Part shown: in pieces, positions 49,297 to 57,909 of the stretch
Numbering within the stretch: position 1 is the first letter of the stretch
Layout of the letters: each line of letters opens with the position of its first letter
Assembly: GCA_047974625.1 (NCBI GenBank)
Contig: JBKECK010000042.1
Span: forward strand, 8,014 to 72,013
Direction of reading: 5' to 3'
Source: CADEDH01 sp047974625
GTDB lineage: Bacteria; Actinomycetota; Acidimicrobiia; Acidimicrobiales; SZUA-35
DNA length: 64,000 nt
Translations under genes and position numbers: made by a program
Notes under the pieces: model-generated
The model's input: the letters and a program-made list of their open reading frames with translations, nothing else
What the model was told of the DNA's origin: nothing
Databases searched by the model: none

Positions 49297-49989
49297 CTAC
49301 AGCTCGTCGAGCAGGGCGGGCAGGTCGGCCAGGGCCGGGATCTGCCGCCACGGAACCTGCCCGGGCCCGGCGTCGTGCTCCTCGTGGGCCCAGGTCAGCC
49401 CGTAGGGAACGTGTACCGCCTGGCCCCCGATCTCGAGCACGGGCAGGATGTCGGACGGCACCGAGTTGCCCACCATCAGGAATTCCTCGGCCGGGGTACC
49501 GACCGTGTCAAGCACCCGCCGGTAGCCGACCGGGTTCTTCTCGCTCAGCACCTCGACCCGTTCGAACCGTTCGGCCAGGCCGGATTCAGCGATCTTGGAC
49601 TCCTGGTGGAACAGGTCGCCCTTGGTGATCAGGACCATCCGGTACCGGTCGCCCAGCCGGTCGAGGGTCTCCACCACCCCCTCGATCAGGTCCACCGGGT
49701 GATGCAGCAGTTCCTTGCCCCACCCGATGATCTCCTGGAGGGCCCGCGCCGGCACCGCTCCCCCGCTGACCTCGATGGCGGTCTCCATCATCGACAGGGT
49801 GAACCCCTTGGCCCCGTACCCGAAGATCTCCAGGTTCGTCCGCTCCCGTTGGAGCAGCTGGCCGGCGAGGGTGTCCCCGTCCACCCAGGGGGCCAGCAGA
49901 TCCCGGAACCGCTCCTCGGTGACGGCAAAGTGGTTCTCGGAGTGCCACAGCGTGTCGTCGGCGTCGAAACCCAGCAGCGCAATGCCCAC
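49297..49989 (-). CDS. HAD-superfamily hydrolase
   Basis: A 230-aa HAD hydrolase. The catalytic loop LLGFDADDTLWHSEN has Asp9 and Asp11. VLITKGDLFHQESKIAESGL is motif II with a lysine close by, and FLMVGNSVPSDILPVLEIGG is the acidic motif IV. The arrangement suits a phosphatase of the 5'-nucleotidase or haloacid-dehalogenase branch, and the position among nucleoside salvage genes (cdd, add) suggests a nucleotide substrate, which is inference. GTG 49989 follows TATCTT (complement of 49996-50001) by 6 nt. Divergent from add. Confidence 0.83.
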   Translation of the reverse strand: MGIALLGFDADDTLWHSENHFAVTEERFRDLLAPWVDGDTLAGQLLQRERTNLEIFGYGAKGFTLSMMETAIEVSGGAVPARALQEIIGWGKELLHHPVDLIEGVVETLDRLGDRYRMVLITKGDLFHQESKIAESGLAERFERVEVLSEKNPVGYRRVLDTVGTPAEEFLMVGNSVPSDILPVLEIGGQAVHVPYGLTWAHEEHDAGPGQVPWRQIPALADLPALLDEL

Positions 49990-50123
49990 CAGGGCAAGAT
50001 ATCCGGCCCCGGCCGCCGGTGGTGGCGGGACGGGCCCCGCCCGGCCACCGTGGGAGCGGGCCTGGCGGGGCGGGTCCGGTCCAACGTCACCCACCACCGA
50101 CGAGGGGCCGGTTAGCATTTCCC

Positions 50124-51251
50124 ATGAGCGATCACGACGCCACCAACCCGCCGACCCGGCGTCCCGTGTCCGCGGCGTCCCTCCCCGACGACACGATCCG
50201 GGCCGCCCCGAAGGTGCTCCTACACGACCACCTCGACGGCGGGTTGCGACCCGCCACGGTGATCGAGCTGGCGGCCCAGCAGGGCTACCGCGGTCTGCCC
50301 ACCACCGACCCCGACGACCTGGCCCGCTGGGTCACCCGCGGAGCCGATCGCCGCAACCTGGAGCTGTACCTGGAGACCTTCGCCCACACGGTGGGGGTCA
50401 CCCAGGACAAGGACGGCCTGGCCCGGGTGGCGGCCGAGGCGGCCGAGGACCTGGCCGCCGACGGGATCGTCTACGCCGAGGTCCGGTTCGCCCCCGAGCT
50501 CCACACGGCCGCCGGTCTGACCCTCGACGAGGTGGTCGGCGCGGTGCTCGAGGGCTTCCGGCTCGGCAGCGCCGGACGGCCGATCACCATCGGGACCCTG
50601 TGCACGGCGATGCGGACCGCGGTGCGGTCCCGGGAGATCGCCGAGCTCGCCCTCCGTCACCGGGACGAGGGGGTGGTGGGCTTCGACATCGCCGGGGCCG
50701 AGGCCGGCCACCCACCCCGCCGCCACCTGGACGCCTTCCAGCTGGTCATGCGGGAGGACTTCCACATCACCATCCACGCTGGGGAGGCGTTCGGCCTCCC
50801 CTCGATCGCCGAGGCCCTCCACTACTGCGGGGCCGAACGCCTGGGCCACGGGGTCCGGGTCGTCGACGACATCACCGTGGGCGACGACGGTCGGGCGTCA
50901 CTGGGTCGCCTGGCCTCCTACGTCCGCGACCGGCGTGTCCCCCTCGAGATGTGTCCAACGTCGAACGTCAACACGGGCGCAACGGAAACGATAGAAGATC
51001 ACCCAATCGGGCTACTTAAACGGCTCCGATTTCGGGTGACGGTGAACACCGACAATCGCCTGATGAGTAACGTCACCCTCTCGGACGAGTTCATCAGACT
51101 CCGGGATGCGTTCGGCTACAACATCGACGACATGCAGTGGTTCACCCTGAACGCCATGAAGAGCGCCTTCTGGCCCTTCGATCAACGGCTTCGCCTCATC
51201 AACGAGCTCATCCAACCCGGCTATGACCGGCTCCGCCTCGCCGAGTTGTGA
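50124..51251 (+). CDS. add: Adenosine deaminase
   Basis: A 375-aa zinc enzyme converting adenosine to inosine. Metal ligands start with LLHDHLDGGLRPATV (His34, His36). GFDIAGAEAGHPP, ITIHAGEAFG, GAERLGHGVRV, LEMCPTSNVNTGA and RVTVNTDNRLMSN follow as in the family. TAGCAT (50113-50118) is 5 nt before the ATG. The last 90 codons (from about 50980) use noticeably more A/T-ending codons than the rest, although the protein sequence stays conserved. cdd and add are often neighbours in actinobacteria; here a minus-strand HAD gene separates them. Confidence 0.93.
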   Translation: MSDHDATNPPTRRPVSAASLPDDTIRAAPKVLLHDHLDGGLRPATVIELAAQQGYRGLPTTDPDDLARWVTRGADRRNLELYLETFAHTVGVTQDKDGLARVAAEAAEDLAADGIVYAEVRFAPELHTAAGLTLDEVVGAVLEGFRLGSAGRPITIGTLCTAMRTAVRSREIAELALRHRDEGVVGFDIAGAEAGHPPRRHLDAFQLVMREDFHITIHAGEAFGLPSIAEALHYCGAERLGHGVRVVDDITVGDDGRASLGRLASYVRDRRVPLEMCPTSNVNTGATETIEDHPIGLLKRLRFRVTVNTDNRLMSNVTLSDEFIRLRDAFGYNIDDMQWFTLNAMKSAFWPFDQRLRLINELIQPGYDRLRLAEL

Positions 51252-51426
51252 TCCGGGGGCCGACCCGGCAAATCGAACCGGTCCGGGAAGCCGATTACCG
51301 CCATATGACGACAACCACTGATTACCATGAACACGCATGTCCATGGATAACCAATCACCGGTGATCCGAGCGGATCCACCGCGGCCCGGACGTCCATCGA
51401 CGGCCGATCGGACCGGCGGGGAACGG

Positions 51427-51969
51427 TTAGTTCAGTGACGGGTCGTCTGGGAAATGGGCGTACCACGCCAGGTGGCCGTTCTGGCGACCGAGGACCTTGG
51501 CCCAGAGCCGACCGGGATCGTCGGTGAAGAGATCCTCGATGTCGGCGTCGACCACCCACCAGCTGTGGTTCGTGATCTCCGCCTCCAACTGTCCGGCCGC
51601 CCAGCCGGCGTACCCGGCGAACACCCGGACCTCGGCGATCCCCTCCCCCGCCACCAAGGCGGGCTGGGCATCGAGATCCACCGAGCGGGCGCCCAGCACC
51701 AGGGCCCCCTCTCCGTCCCGGGAACGACCGAGGGCGATCAGGGCGTCACGGTCCACCGGGCCTCCGGCGAAGATCACGCTCGGTTCGGCCGCCATCTCCT
51801 CCCAGTCCGGGAAGGCGTCGGCCATGGCAAGGCGGGACGGGCGGTTGAGCACCAATCCCAGGGCACCTTCATCGCTGTGCTCGAGGATCAGCGTGAGGGT
51901 GGCGTCGAAGTTGGGGTCATGGAGATCGGGCCGGGCGACCAGGATGCGCCCGGCCAACGACGGCACCAT
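51427..51969 (-). CDS. YqgE/AlgH family protein
   Basis: A 180-aa protein of the UPF0301 (YqgE/AlgH) family, of uncertain biochemical role. SLAGRILVARPDLHDPNFDATLTLILEHSDEGALGLVLNRPS is the signature, followed by FAGGPVDRDALIALGR and VRVFAGYAGWAAGQLEAEI. ATG 51969 fits the family N-terminus, with TACCGT about 8 nt upstream; GTG 51999 would add ten residues. The gap 51252-51426 between it and add shows no gene. Confidence 0.9.
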   Translation of the reverse strand: MVPSLAGRILVARPDLHDPNFDATLTLILEHSDEGALGLVLNRPSRLAMADAFPDWEEMAAEPSVIFAGGPVDRDALIALGRSRDGEGALVLGARSVDLDAQPALVAGEGIAEVRVFAGYAGWAAGQLEAEITNHSWWVVDADIEDLFTDDPGRLWAKVLGRQNGHLAWYAHFPDDPSLN

Positions 51970-52542
51970 ATGTACGAACGGTACTTCTGCTTCAAACACC
52001 TGGGAGTTCCTCAGTTCGTCGTCGGACCTGAGCGTCGCCGCCTTTAGTAACCGCCCCTGCCGTCCATCACGGCCGCCTTACCGTCCACCGGGACCCGTTT
52101 CCCGATGGTGGAGCGGTATGTCGACGGAAGGGCCTGACCCGCCCGTCGTTATTTTCCCGCGTCGTCGAGACTAGCAGGAGCTTGTTGTGCACATGTGCTT
52201 CTCCCATCAGCTCACTGAGAGGACCACATCCGCCACCTTGCCACCCGAGGGGCGATGGGGACACGTTCTGATGTCCGCCTGACGTTCGACCGCCTCGCTC
52301 ACCGGCCATTTGTTGCATCATCACCGATCACCAGCCGGGAGGCCATGTCTCCCCGGTCCATTCCCCGTCCATTCCCCGGCCACTCGTCGCCCGAGGTGCG
52401 GGTTGTCGCATCCTGGTTCGTATCGGTCAACGGTAGTACCACCTTGACCAATGCCCCCCACCGGACCGGCAGCCCGGCCCGGTGGTGACCGATACGGCGC
52501 CCGACCAGGGTTCGGCGTGGACCGAGCCCGTAGACTGGACGG
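51970..52542. other. 573-bp divergent intergenic region
   Basis: This region lies between algH (minus) and map (plus). It holds a hairpin-prone stretch (CCACC at 52085 with GGTGG about 25 nt later), the palindrome GCACATGTGC (52199-52208), a doubled GTCCATTCCCC near 52360, a strong structured element (52419-52496) and the leaderless -10 of map (TAGACT, 52531-52536). No ORF is convincing: a minus-strand 85-codon frame at 52067-52324 lacks family resemblance. Confidence 0.6.
52419..52496. ncRNA. Candidate structured RNA or large dyad element
   Basis: CGTATCGGTCA (52419-52429) pairs perfectly with TGACCGATACG (52486-52496), an 11-bp closing stem. Inside, CCACCGG (52458-52464) pairs with CCGGTGG (52479-52485), extended by CCGG/CCGG around CAGC. 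A small GGTA-G-TACC element lies at 52432-52440. The neighbours are divergent, so a terminator role is unlikely. It does not match tRNA, tmRNA, RNase P, SRP or a riboswitch that I know. It could be a small RNA or a protein-binding dyad. Confidence 0.4.
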
Positions 52543-53517
52543 GTGCGAGTTCTGCCCAAGGCCAATGACCTCTGCTGGTGCGGCAGCGGCAAAAAGTACA
52601 AACGGTGCCACAAGAACGCCGAGGATCCGATCCTGCCAGGTCGGGTCTCCCCGGTCCGTCCCGTGCCCGATTCGATCGCCAAGCCCACCTGGGCCGACGG
52701 CGGGCCGGTCCAACGGTGGGACGAACCTCGGGTCAAGTCACCCGAGATCATCGAGCGGATGCGCCGCACCGGGCGTGACGCGGCCGACACCCTGGCCGCG
52801 CTGGGCGCGTTGTGCCAGCCCGGCGTCACCACCGAGGAGATCGACATCGCCTGCCACACCGCGGCGATCGAACGCGGCTCCTACCCGAGCCCCCTGATGT
52901 ACCCCGGTGGCGGGGCCGACCCGTTCCCGAAGTCGCTGTGCACCTCGGTGAACGAGGTGATCTGCCACGGGATCCCGGACGACCGCCCCCTAGCCGACGG
53001 GGACATCATCAACCTCGACGTCACCCTCCTCAAGGAAGGCGTGCACGGCGACACCAACGCCACCTTCTTCGTCGGCCAGGTCGACGACCTGTCACGGCGC
53101 CTGGTCACCGTGACCCGGGACTGCCTGCGGTACGGCATCGATGTCGCCCGGCCGGGTAATCCGATCAACGCCATCGGTCGGGCCATCCAGGAGCACGCTG
53201 AGGCCAACAACTTCGGTGTGGTTCGGGACTTCGTCGGCCACGGCATCGGAGAGCAGTTCCACACCGACCTCCAGATCTGCCACTACTACCATCCCCGGCT
53301 CACGGACGTGATCGAGCCCGGCATGACCTTCACCATCGAGCCGATGATCACCGCGGGCTCGTGGCGGGTCCGGATGTGGGACGATGGCTGGACCGCCGTG
53401 ACGGCGGACGGGGGACGAACCGCCCAGTTCGAGCACACGATCCTCATCACCGACGACGGTGCCGAGATCCTCACCACCCCGACCGACCCGTCGCAGCACC
53501 CCTACTGGACCATCTGA
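52543..53517 (+). CDS. map: Methionine aminopeptidase with SEC-C zinc motif
   Basis: A 324-aa type I methionine aminopeptidase removing initiator methionine. An N-terminal SEC-C-like zinc motif, CWCGSGKKYKRCH (Cys11, Cys13, Cys22, His23), precedes the pita-bread catalytic domain. Metal-site segments are INLDVTLLKEGVHGDTNATF, VGHGIGEQFHTDLQICHY, FTIEPMI and QFEHTILIT. The SEC-C motif may mediate ribosome binding. TAGACT is exactly 6 nt before GTG 52543, so the gene is leaderless. An unrelated membrane protein gene follows after 19 bp. Confidence 0.93.
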   Translation: MRVLPKANDLCWCGSGKKYKRCHKNAEDPILPGRVSPVRPVPDSIAKPTWADGGPVQRWDEPRVKSPEIIERMRRTGRDAADTLAALGALCQPGVTTEEIDIACHTAAIERGSYPSPLMYPGGGADPFPKSLCTSVNEVICHGIPDDRPLADGDIINLDVTLLKEGVHGDTNATFFVGQVDDLSRRLVTVTRDCLRYGIDVARPGNPINAIGRAIQEHAEANNFGVVRDFVGHGIGEQFHTDLQICHYYHPRLTDVIEPGMTFTIEPMITAGSWRVRMWDDGWTAVTADGGRTAQFEHTILITDDGAEILTTPTDPSQHPYWTI

Positions 53518-53536
53518 CCGCACCATAGGAGCCCCA

Positions 53537-54967
53537 ATGCGACGGTTCTTGTCATCGCTGATCATGGGCGCTTCGCTCGTGATCGCCTCGCTGACGTGGG
53601 CCGGGTTCACCCTCTCCAACACCCTGCTCGACCCGGGGACGTCGGAGCGTCTGGCCGACCATCTCGTGGAGGATCCGTCGGTGCGCCAGGTGATCGCGTC
53701 GCGTCTGGCCGACGCCATCGAGGCCCAGGTCCCCACGGCGGTCCCGATCAGCCGCAACCAGTACGAAGAGGCCGCCGACCTAGCCATGGACGACCCCCGG
53801 GTCGAGGCCGCCATCCGCGACGGCATCGTCCAGGCCCATCAGAACGCCCTGGCCGGGGTGGACGAGCCGGTCACCTTGGACGCCAGCGGCATCGGCGAGG
53901 CCGCCCGTGATGCCATCGTGGGGTTGGCGCCCCCGCTCGACGCCATCCTGCCGGCGAGCCCCGAGCTGGGGGTGGAACTGCCCAACACCGGTCTGGCCTG
54001 GCTCGGCACGGTCAAGGACATGGTGGACCGGTTCACCGCCCTCGGGTTTGTCATCTCCCTGATCGGTCTGACCGCCTCGCTCGCCATCACCGACGATCGC
54101 GGCGCCGCCCTGCGCCGGATGGGGCGGTGGGCCATCGGCTCGGCCGCGTTCTGGCTCCTCGTCGGCCTGGCCATGCCCTACATCCTCGAGCAGGTGGCGC
54201 CGGCGGCGGCGGTCCTGGTGGCGGCGGCCATCGACGTCTTCTTCGGGGCCATGATCACCCCGGCCCTCATCCTGGCCGGTATTGGGGCGATCGTCATGGC
54301 CACCGGCTACCTCTGGCCGTCCTACGACCGGCGCCGACCGGCGGCCATGGTCTCCCGGCCGGGTCGGCGGCGGGGGCGCGACGACGCGGCCGCGGGGAAC
54401 ACGGGGGCCCCGGTGGGCGCCCCCGCACCCGGCCACGGAGGCCGAACGGTCAGCGCCACCTTCAATCCACCCGGCAATCCACCCGGGGCCGGATTCCCGG
54501 CCGGGCCGCCCGCCGCGGCCCGGGCCCCCGGCTCGGACCGGACCCAGGCGTTCCCCACCATCACCAGCCGGCCGGCCGGACCGGGGGTAGCCACGGCGAC
54601 GAGCCCCGCCCCCGCCGGACCGGCGGCCGGGACCGGGGCCCCCACCGGGTCCGACGGGCCCACCACCCTCGGAGCAACCACCCTCGGAGCCACCGGCATC
54701 GGAGCCACCCGCCCGGCCGCCGCCGTCCCGACGGCAGGTACCCCCGGGGTCCCGGTGCCCGGCCCCGGCGGGCCGCCGGCCGCGACGGTCGACGGACCGG
54801 GCCTGCACTGGGTCGAGGGCATCGGCTACACCGAGACCGATCTCTCCCCCGACGGTCTGCCCGCCCCGACGTCCCCCGACGAGGCGGCCACCCACCCGGT
54901 GGGCGGGGAGGGCACCCCCGGTCGCGGTGAACCGCCCTCCCAGACCGACACCCGCCGGATCGGTTAG
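53537..54967 (+). CDS. Membrane protein with disordered Pro/Ala-rich C-terminal tail
   Basis: A 476-aa protein. Helix one (residues 5-26, LSSLIMGASLVIASLTWAGF) is followed by an extracytoplasmic region of about 130 residues. Three more helices (ALGFVISLIGLTASLAI, AIGSAAFWLLVGLAMPYILE, AMITPALILAGIGAIVMATG) lead to a 200-residue cytoplasmic tail rich in Pro, Gly, Ala and Thr with repeated LGATT/LGATG units. No enzymatic motif is visible and I do not recognise the family. TAGGAG precedes the ATG. Its stop overlaps the stop of the convergent lipase gene. Confidence 0.7.
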   Translation: MRRFLSSLIMGASLVIASLTWAGFTLSNTLLDPGTSERLADHLVEDPSVRQVIASRLADAIEAQVPTAVPISRNQYEEAADLAMDDPRVEAAIRDGIVQAHQNALAGVDEPVTLDASGIGEAARDAIVGLAPPLDAILPASPELGVELPNTGLAWLGTVKDMVDRFTALGFVISLIGLTASLAITDDRGAALRRMGRWAIGSAAFWLLVGLAMPYILEQVAPAAAVLVAAAIDVFFGAMITPALILAGIGAIVMATGYLWPSYDRRRPAAMVSRPGRRRGRDDAAAGNTGAPVGAPAPGHGGRTVSATFNPPGNPPGAGFPAGPPAAARAPGSDRTQAFPTITSRPAGPGVATATSPAPAGPAAGTGAPTGSDGPTTLGATTLGATGIGATRPAAAVPTAGTPGVPVPGPGGPPAATVDGPGLHWVEGIGYTETDLSPDGLPAPTSPDEAATHPVGGEGTPGRGEPPSQTDTRRIG

Positions 54968-55851
54968 CCGACCGACCCCAACCCCCCGCCTCGGGGTCGT
55001 TCCCCGGGCAGGAGGTCGAGCTGGTCGTCGATCCAAGCCATGAGGGCGGCAGCCACCTCGGCGCGTTCGGGTTCGTTGAAGCACTCGTGGCGGAGGCCCG
55101 GCCACAGGCGGTAGGTGACGTTGGGGAGGGCGTTGAGGGGGCGGCTGGCCTCGGGGGCCACGACCTCGTCGTCCGAGCCGTGCAGTACGTAGGAGGGGAC
55201 GGTGATCCGATCGAGCTGGGCCGAGGTGGACGTCATGGCGCCGAAGATCTCGCGCCCGAGGCCGGCGGACACGCCCCGCAACCGGAGCGGATCGTCGGCG
55301 TACGCCGCCTGGGCGGCGGGATCGCGCGACACCCGCGTCCCGTCGGTGCCTGAGGGGACCCGGACCCGGGGCACGACCCGCCCCAGCAGGGGTGCCGCCA
55401 GGCGCTGCCAACGACTCCCGGACGCCCCGAGCGCCGGTGAGCTCAACACCAGCAGGTCGGGCCGGGCCCGACCCTCGACCACGGCGGTGGCGGCGATGAG
55501 GCCCCCCAACGAGTGGCCGAGCAGGATCACGGGGCGGTCGAGCTGGTGACGTTCGACCACCAGGTCCTCGACGTCGTCCACGAACTCGACGAAGGAGCCG
55601 ACATGGCCCCTCGGTCCGCCGCTCTGGCCGTGGCCCCGGTTGTCGAAACCGAGCACGTCCAGGCCCCGTTCCGCCAGGAAGGCGCCCAGGTAGGCGTGGC
55701 GGGCCGAGTGCTCACCCAGGCCGTGGACCAACAGCACCGCGGCCCGGGGCGGGACGGGCACACCGGCGTCGTCCACGGGCCGCCAGCGACGCTGGAGCTG
55801 GGTCAGCCCCGCCCTCGAACCGGCGAGGGAATCGATCAGCTCTACTTCCAC
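54964..55851 (-). CDS. Monoacylglycerol lipase-like alpha/beta hydrolase
   Basis: A 295-aa hydrolase following the monoacylglycerol lipase pattern: LLVHGLGEHSARHAYLGAFL, FDNRGHGQSGGPRGHVGSF, the nucleophile elbow LGHSLGG (Ser114), the acid in VLHGSDDEVVAPE and the histidine in GLRHECFNEPER. It would release fatty acid from monoacylglycerols or related lipids. GTG 55851 follows TAGCCT (complement of 55858-55863) by 6 nt. The 3' end overlaps the convergent membrane-protein stop by four bases. Confidence 0.9.
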   Translation of the reverse strand: MEVELIDSLAGSRAGLTQLQRRWRPVDDAGVPVPPRAAVLLVHGLGEHSARHAYLGAFLAERGLDVLGFDNRGHGQSGGPRGHVGSFVEFVDDVEDLVVERHQLDRPVILLGHSLGGLIAATAVVEGRARPDLLVLSSPALGASGSRWQRLAAPLLGRVVPRVRVPSGTDGTRVSRDPAAQAAYADDPLRLRGVSAGLGREIFGAMTSTSAQLDRITVPSYVLHGSDDEVVAPEASRPLNALPNVTYRLWPGLRHECFNEPERAEVAAALMAWIDDQLDLLPGERPRGGGLGSVG

Positions 55852-55896
55852 GCCGAAAGGCTACTCATTGCGACCTGGTGGGCCAGACTGGGGCCG

Positions 55897-56283
55897 ATGG
55901 ACCTGCTCCGATCACTCCGCTACGTGGCCGCCGGCGGGATCATCGGCGCCCTGTGCCGCTGGGGCATCGTCTCGGCGCTCGGCGGCGACCCGACCGGGGC
56001 CGCGATGTTGGCCATCAACGTCGCCGGTTCCCTCCTGCTCGGCGTGCTGGTGGGGGCGAGCGCCCCCCGCCGGGGCGGCCGGCCCCGGGTGACCACCAAC
56101 CAGTTCCTCCTCGTGGGCACCGGCTACTGCGGCGCCTTCACCTCGTTCTCGAGCTACGCCCTCGAACTGGCCCAGGACCTCGACTCGGGTACCGTCACGG
56201 CCGCGTCCGCGATCGGGTTCGGCACCGCCATCGGCGCGGTGGTGGCCGCCGGGATCGGCTACCGGCTCGGGAGTCGCCCGTGA
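55897..56283 (+). CDS. crcB: Fluoride ion channel subunit CrcB/FluC (first copy)
   Basis: A 128-aa four-helix membrane protein exporting fluoride. Motifs are GGIIGALCRW, the NVAGSLLLGVLVG helix and GTGYCGAFTSFSSYALE, the pore segment. Fluc channels are dual-topology dimers, and this copy with the next gene probably forms a heterodimer. CAGACT is 7 nt before the ATG. No fluoride riboswitch was recognised upstream. It overlaps crcB2 (GTGA). Confidence 0.92.
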   Translation: MDLLRSLRYVAAGGIIGALCRWGIVSALGGDPTGAAMLAINVAGSLLLGVLVGASAPRRGGRPRVTTNQFLLVGTGYCGAFTSFSSYALELAQDLDSGTVTAASAIGFGTAIGAVVAAGIGYRLGSRP

Positions 56284-56627
56284 TCGTCCTGATCCTGCTG
56301 TTCGTGGTGGCCGCCGCGGCCGGTGCGTCGCTACGGGCGGTGTCCAACCAGGTGGCCAACACGGTCCACTTCCCGTACGGGACCCTGACCGTGAACCTGG
56401 CCGCCTCGTTCGCCCTCGGAGCGGTGGCCGGCGCCGACCTGGACGGCCCCTGGCCCACCGTCCTCGGAGTGGCCGGGTTGGGCGCCCTGTCCACCTGGTC
56501 CACCCTGGCCAACGAGGCCGCCACCATGGCCCGGGAGGACCAGGGGGGCATCGCCCTGCTCTACCTGGTGCTGAGCTGCACGGCTGGGGTCCTGGCCGCC
56601 TGGTTCGGTCTCCAGGTCACGGGCTGA
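56280..56627 (+). CDS. crcB: Fluoride ion channel subunit CrcB/FluC (second copy)
   Basis: A 115-aa partner subunit with AGASLRAVSNQVA, the TLTVNLAASFALGAVAG helix and GLGALSTWSTLANEAA at the pore. The usual GxxGxxTTFS sequence is altered to GALSTWST, typical of the shorter partner in paired crcB operons. GTG 56280 overlaps the stop of the first copy. It is convergent with the small lipoprotein gene, 19 bp away. Confidence 0.9.
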   Translation: MIVLILLFVVAAAAGASLRAVSNQVANTVHFPYGTLTVNLAASFALGAVAGADLDGPWPTVLGVAGLGALSTWSTLANEAATMAREDQGGIALLYLVLSCTAGVLAAWFGLQVTG

Positions 56628-56646
56628 TCCCACCGGGAGCGCCGGT

Positions 56647-56979
56647 TCAGCCGCCGGCTCGGACCTCGGCGCAGTCGACCACGACCGTGGAGATGACCTC
56701 GTCGGGCCGGGCGGGATCCACCGCGTTCACCTCACCCTGCTCCAGGTCCGGATCGTCCCGGCACTGCTGTTTGGCCAGTTCCTCCATCTGCTCGTTGGGG
56801 GGCAGCAGATGGGGGGTGCCGAGATCAACGGTGCTGGTGGTGACCTCCCCGATCGGGGTGGCGTCCTCACCGGTGCAGCCGGTGAGGACGACGATGATCA
56901 CCACCACCATGGCCACCACCGCGCCACCGACCCGGCCGGGAAGGGGCGGGCGGAACCGGGCCCGATGCGTACCAACCAT
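56647..56979 (-). CDS. Small lipoprotein
   Basis: A 110-aa protein with a basic N-terminus, a long hydrophobic signal (VGGAVVAMVVVIIVVLTGC) and a lipobox ending in LTGC. The mature part of about 75 residues carries two further cysteines (CRDD and DCAEV) that may pair. ATG 56979 was preferred over GTG 56988 because TAGGGT (complement of 56987-56992) lies 7 nt before it. No family recognised. Confidence 0.7.
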   Translation of the reverse strand: MVGTHRARFRPPLPGRVGGAVVAMVVVIIVVLTGCTGEDATPIGEVTTSTVDLGTPHLLPPNEQMEELAKQQCRDDPDLEQGEVNAVDPARPDEVISTVVVDCAEVRAGG

Positions 56980-57049
56980 CCGCGGCACCCTACCGGCCGG
57001 CCGGGTCCCCCGATCACCCTCAGGTCGAACCGGGCCCCGCCGATGGGTG

Positions 57050-57871
57050 ATGGTGGCGACCGCCTCGCTCCCGGTTCGACGACCCGACTTCGGCCTGGAC
57101 CCGGCCGCGCCCGCACCCGACGGCGGGGGGACCGTCGACCCGTGCTGGATCCCCGATCAGCCCGAACTGGCCTGTGTGGCCAACGCGGTGTCCCTCCTCA
57201 TGCCCCACCTGGAACCGTACGTGGTGCGGACCGTGGCCGCCGCCGTGCCGGGCCTGGATCCTGAACTGGCCGCCACCACCCGGGCCTATGTGGGCCAGGA
57301 GACCGAACACCACCGCCAGCACCGCCGCTGGAACCGGGTCCTGACCGACCACTACCGGGGCCTCGGCGTCGTCGACCGGGTCACCGGCCACGCCTTCGGC
57401 CTCCTGGAACGGCGGACCGGCCCCCGGTTCGGGCTGGCGGTGGCCACCGCGTCGGAGACCCTGGCCTATTCGGCCGCCCGGTGGGCGGCCGACCACCGAG
57501 CCGACCTGTTCGCCGGAGCCGACGGGCGGGTGGCCGAGCTGTTCTGGTGGCACCTGGCCGAGGAGGTGGAACACAAGGCGGTGGTGTACGACGTGGCCCG
57601 GGCCGTCCGTCTGGAACGGTGGCGGCACCTGCTCGGCACCCTGGTCACCGTCGTGGGCCTGGCCGTGGCCGTCCTGGCCGGGATCGTGGTGACCACGGCC
57701 CGCGAGCGCCGCTGGTGGCGCCCGGTGGCCTGGTTCCGGCTCACGGTGTGGAGCGTCGGCTTCGCCTTCGAACTGATCCCCAACCTGGTGGTCGCCCTCC
57801 TGCCCGGCCACCCTCCGGACCAGCTCGCCGACCCGGCCTGGTACGCCGAGGTCCTGGCCCGGCACCGCTGA
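57050..57871 (+). CDS. PF10118-type metal-dependent hydrolase
   Basis: A 273-aa protein matching the predicted metal-dependent hydrolases of the PF10118 type: helical, with metal-ligand motifs YVGQETEHHRQHRRWN and WWHLAEEVEHKAVVYD, and ATASETLAYSAARW between them. A hydrophobic stretch (LLGTLVTVVGLAVAVLAGIV) suggests membrane association. The biochemical activity is unknown. The start is uncertain (ATG 57050, GTG 57047 or 57053) with no clear signal. A perfect hairpin follows the gene. Confidence 0.75.
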   Translation: MVATASLPVRRPDFGLDPAAPAPDGGGTVDPCWIPDQPELACVANAVSLLMPHLEPYVVRTVAAAVPGLDPELAATTRAYVGQETEHHRQHRRWNRVLTDHYRGLGVVDRVTGHAFGLLERRTGPRFGLAVATASETLAYSAARWAADHRADLFAGADGRVAELFWWHLAEEVEHKAVVYDVARAVRLERWRHLLGTLVTVVGLAVAVLAGIVVTTARERRWWRPVAWFRLTVWSVGFAFELIPNLVVALLPGHPPDQLADPAWYAEVLARHR

Positions 57872-57883
57872 CCCCCGGGCCGG

Positions 57884-57902
57884 GCCGGCACGCGGTGCCG
57901 GC
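57884..57902. terminator. Hairpin between convergent genes
   Basis: GCCGGCAC (57884-57891) and GTGCCGGC (57895-57902) form a perfect 8-bp stem with a 3-nt loop between the PF10118-like gene and the Sua5-like gene, both ending here. Probable bidirectional terminator. Confidence 0.6.
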
Positions 57903-57909
57903 ACCGGCG

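Noticed and set aside
52067..52324. 85-codon minus-strand ORF as a gene
   Set aside because: No family resemblance, no initiation signal, and composition unlike the real genes nearby.
55864..55896. Fluoride riboswitch upstream of crcB
   Set aside because: The conserved riboswitch core was not found in the short gap, and the upstream gene occupies the remaining sequence.
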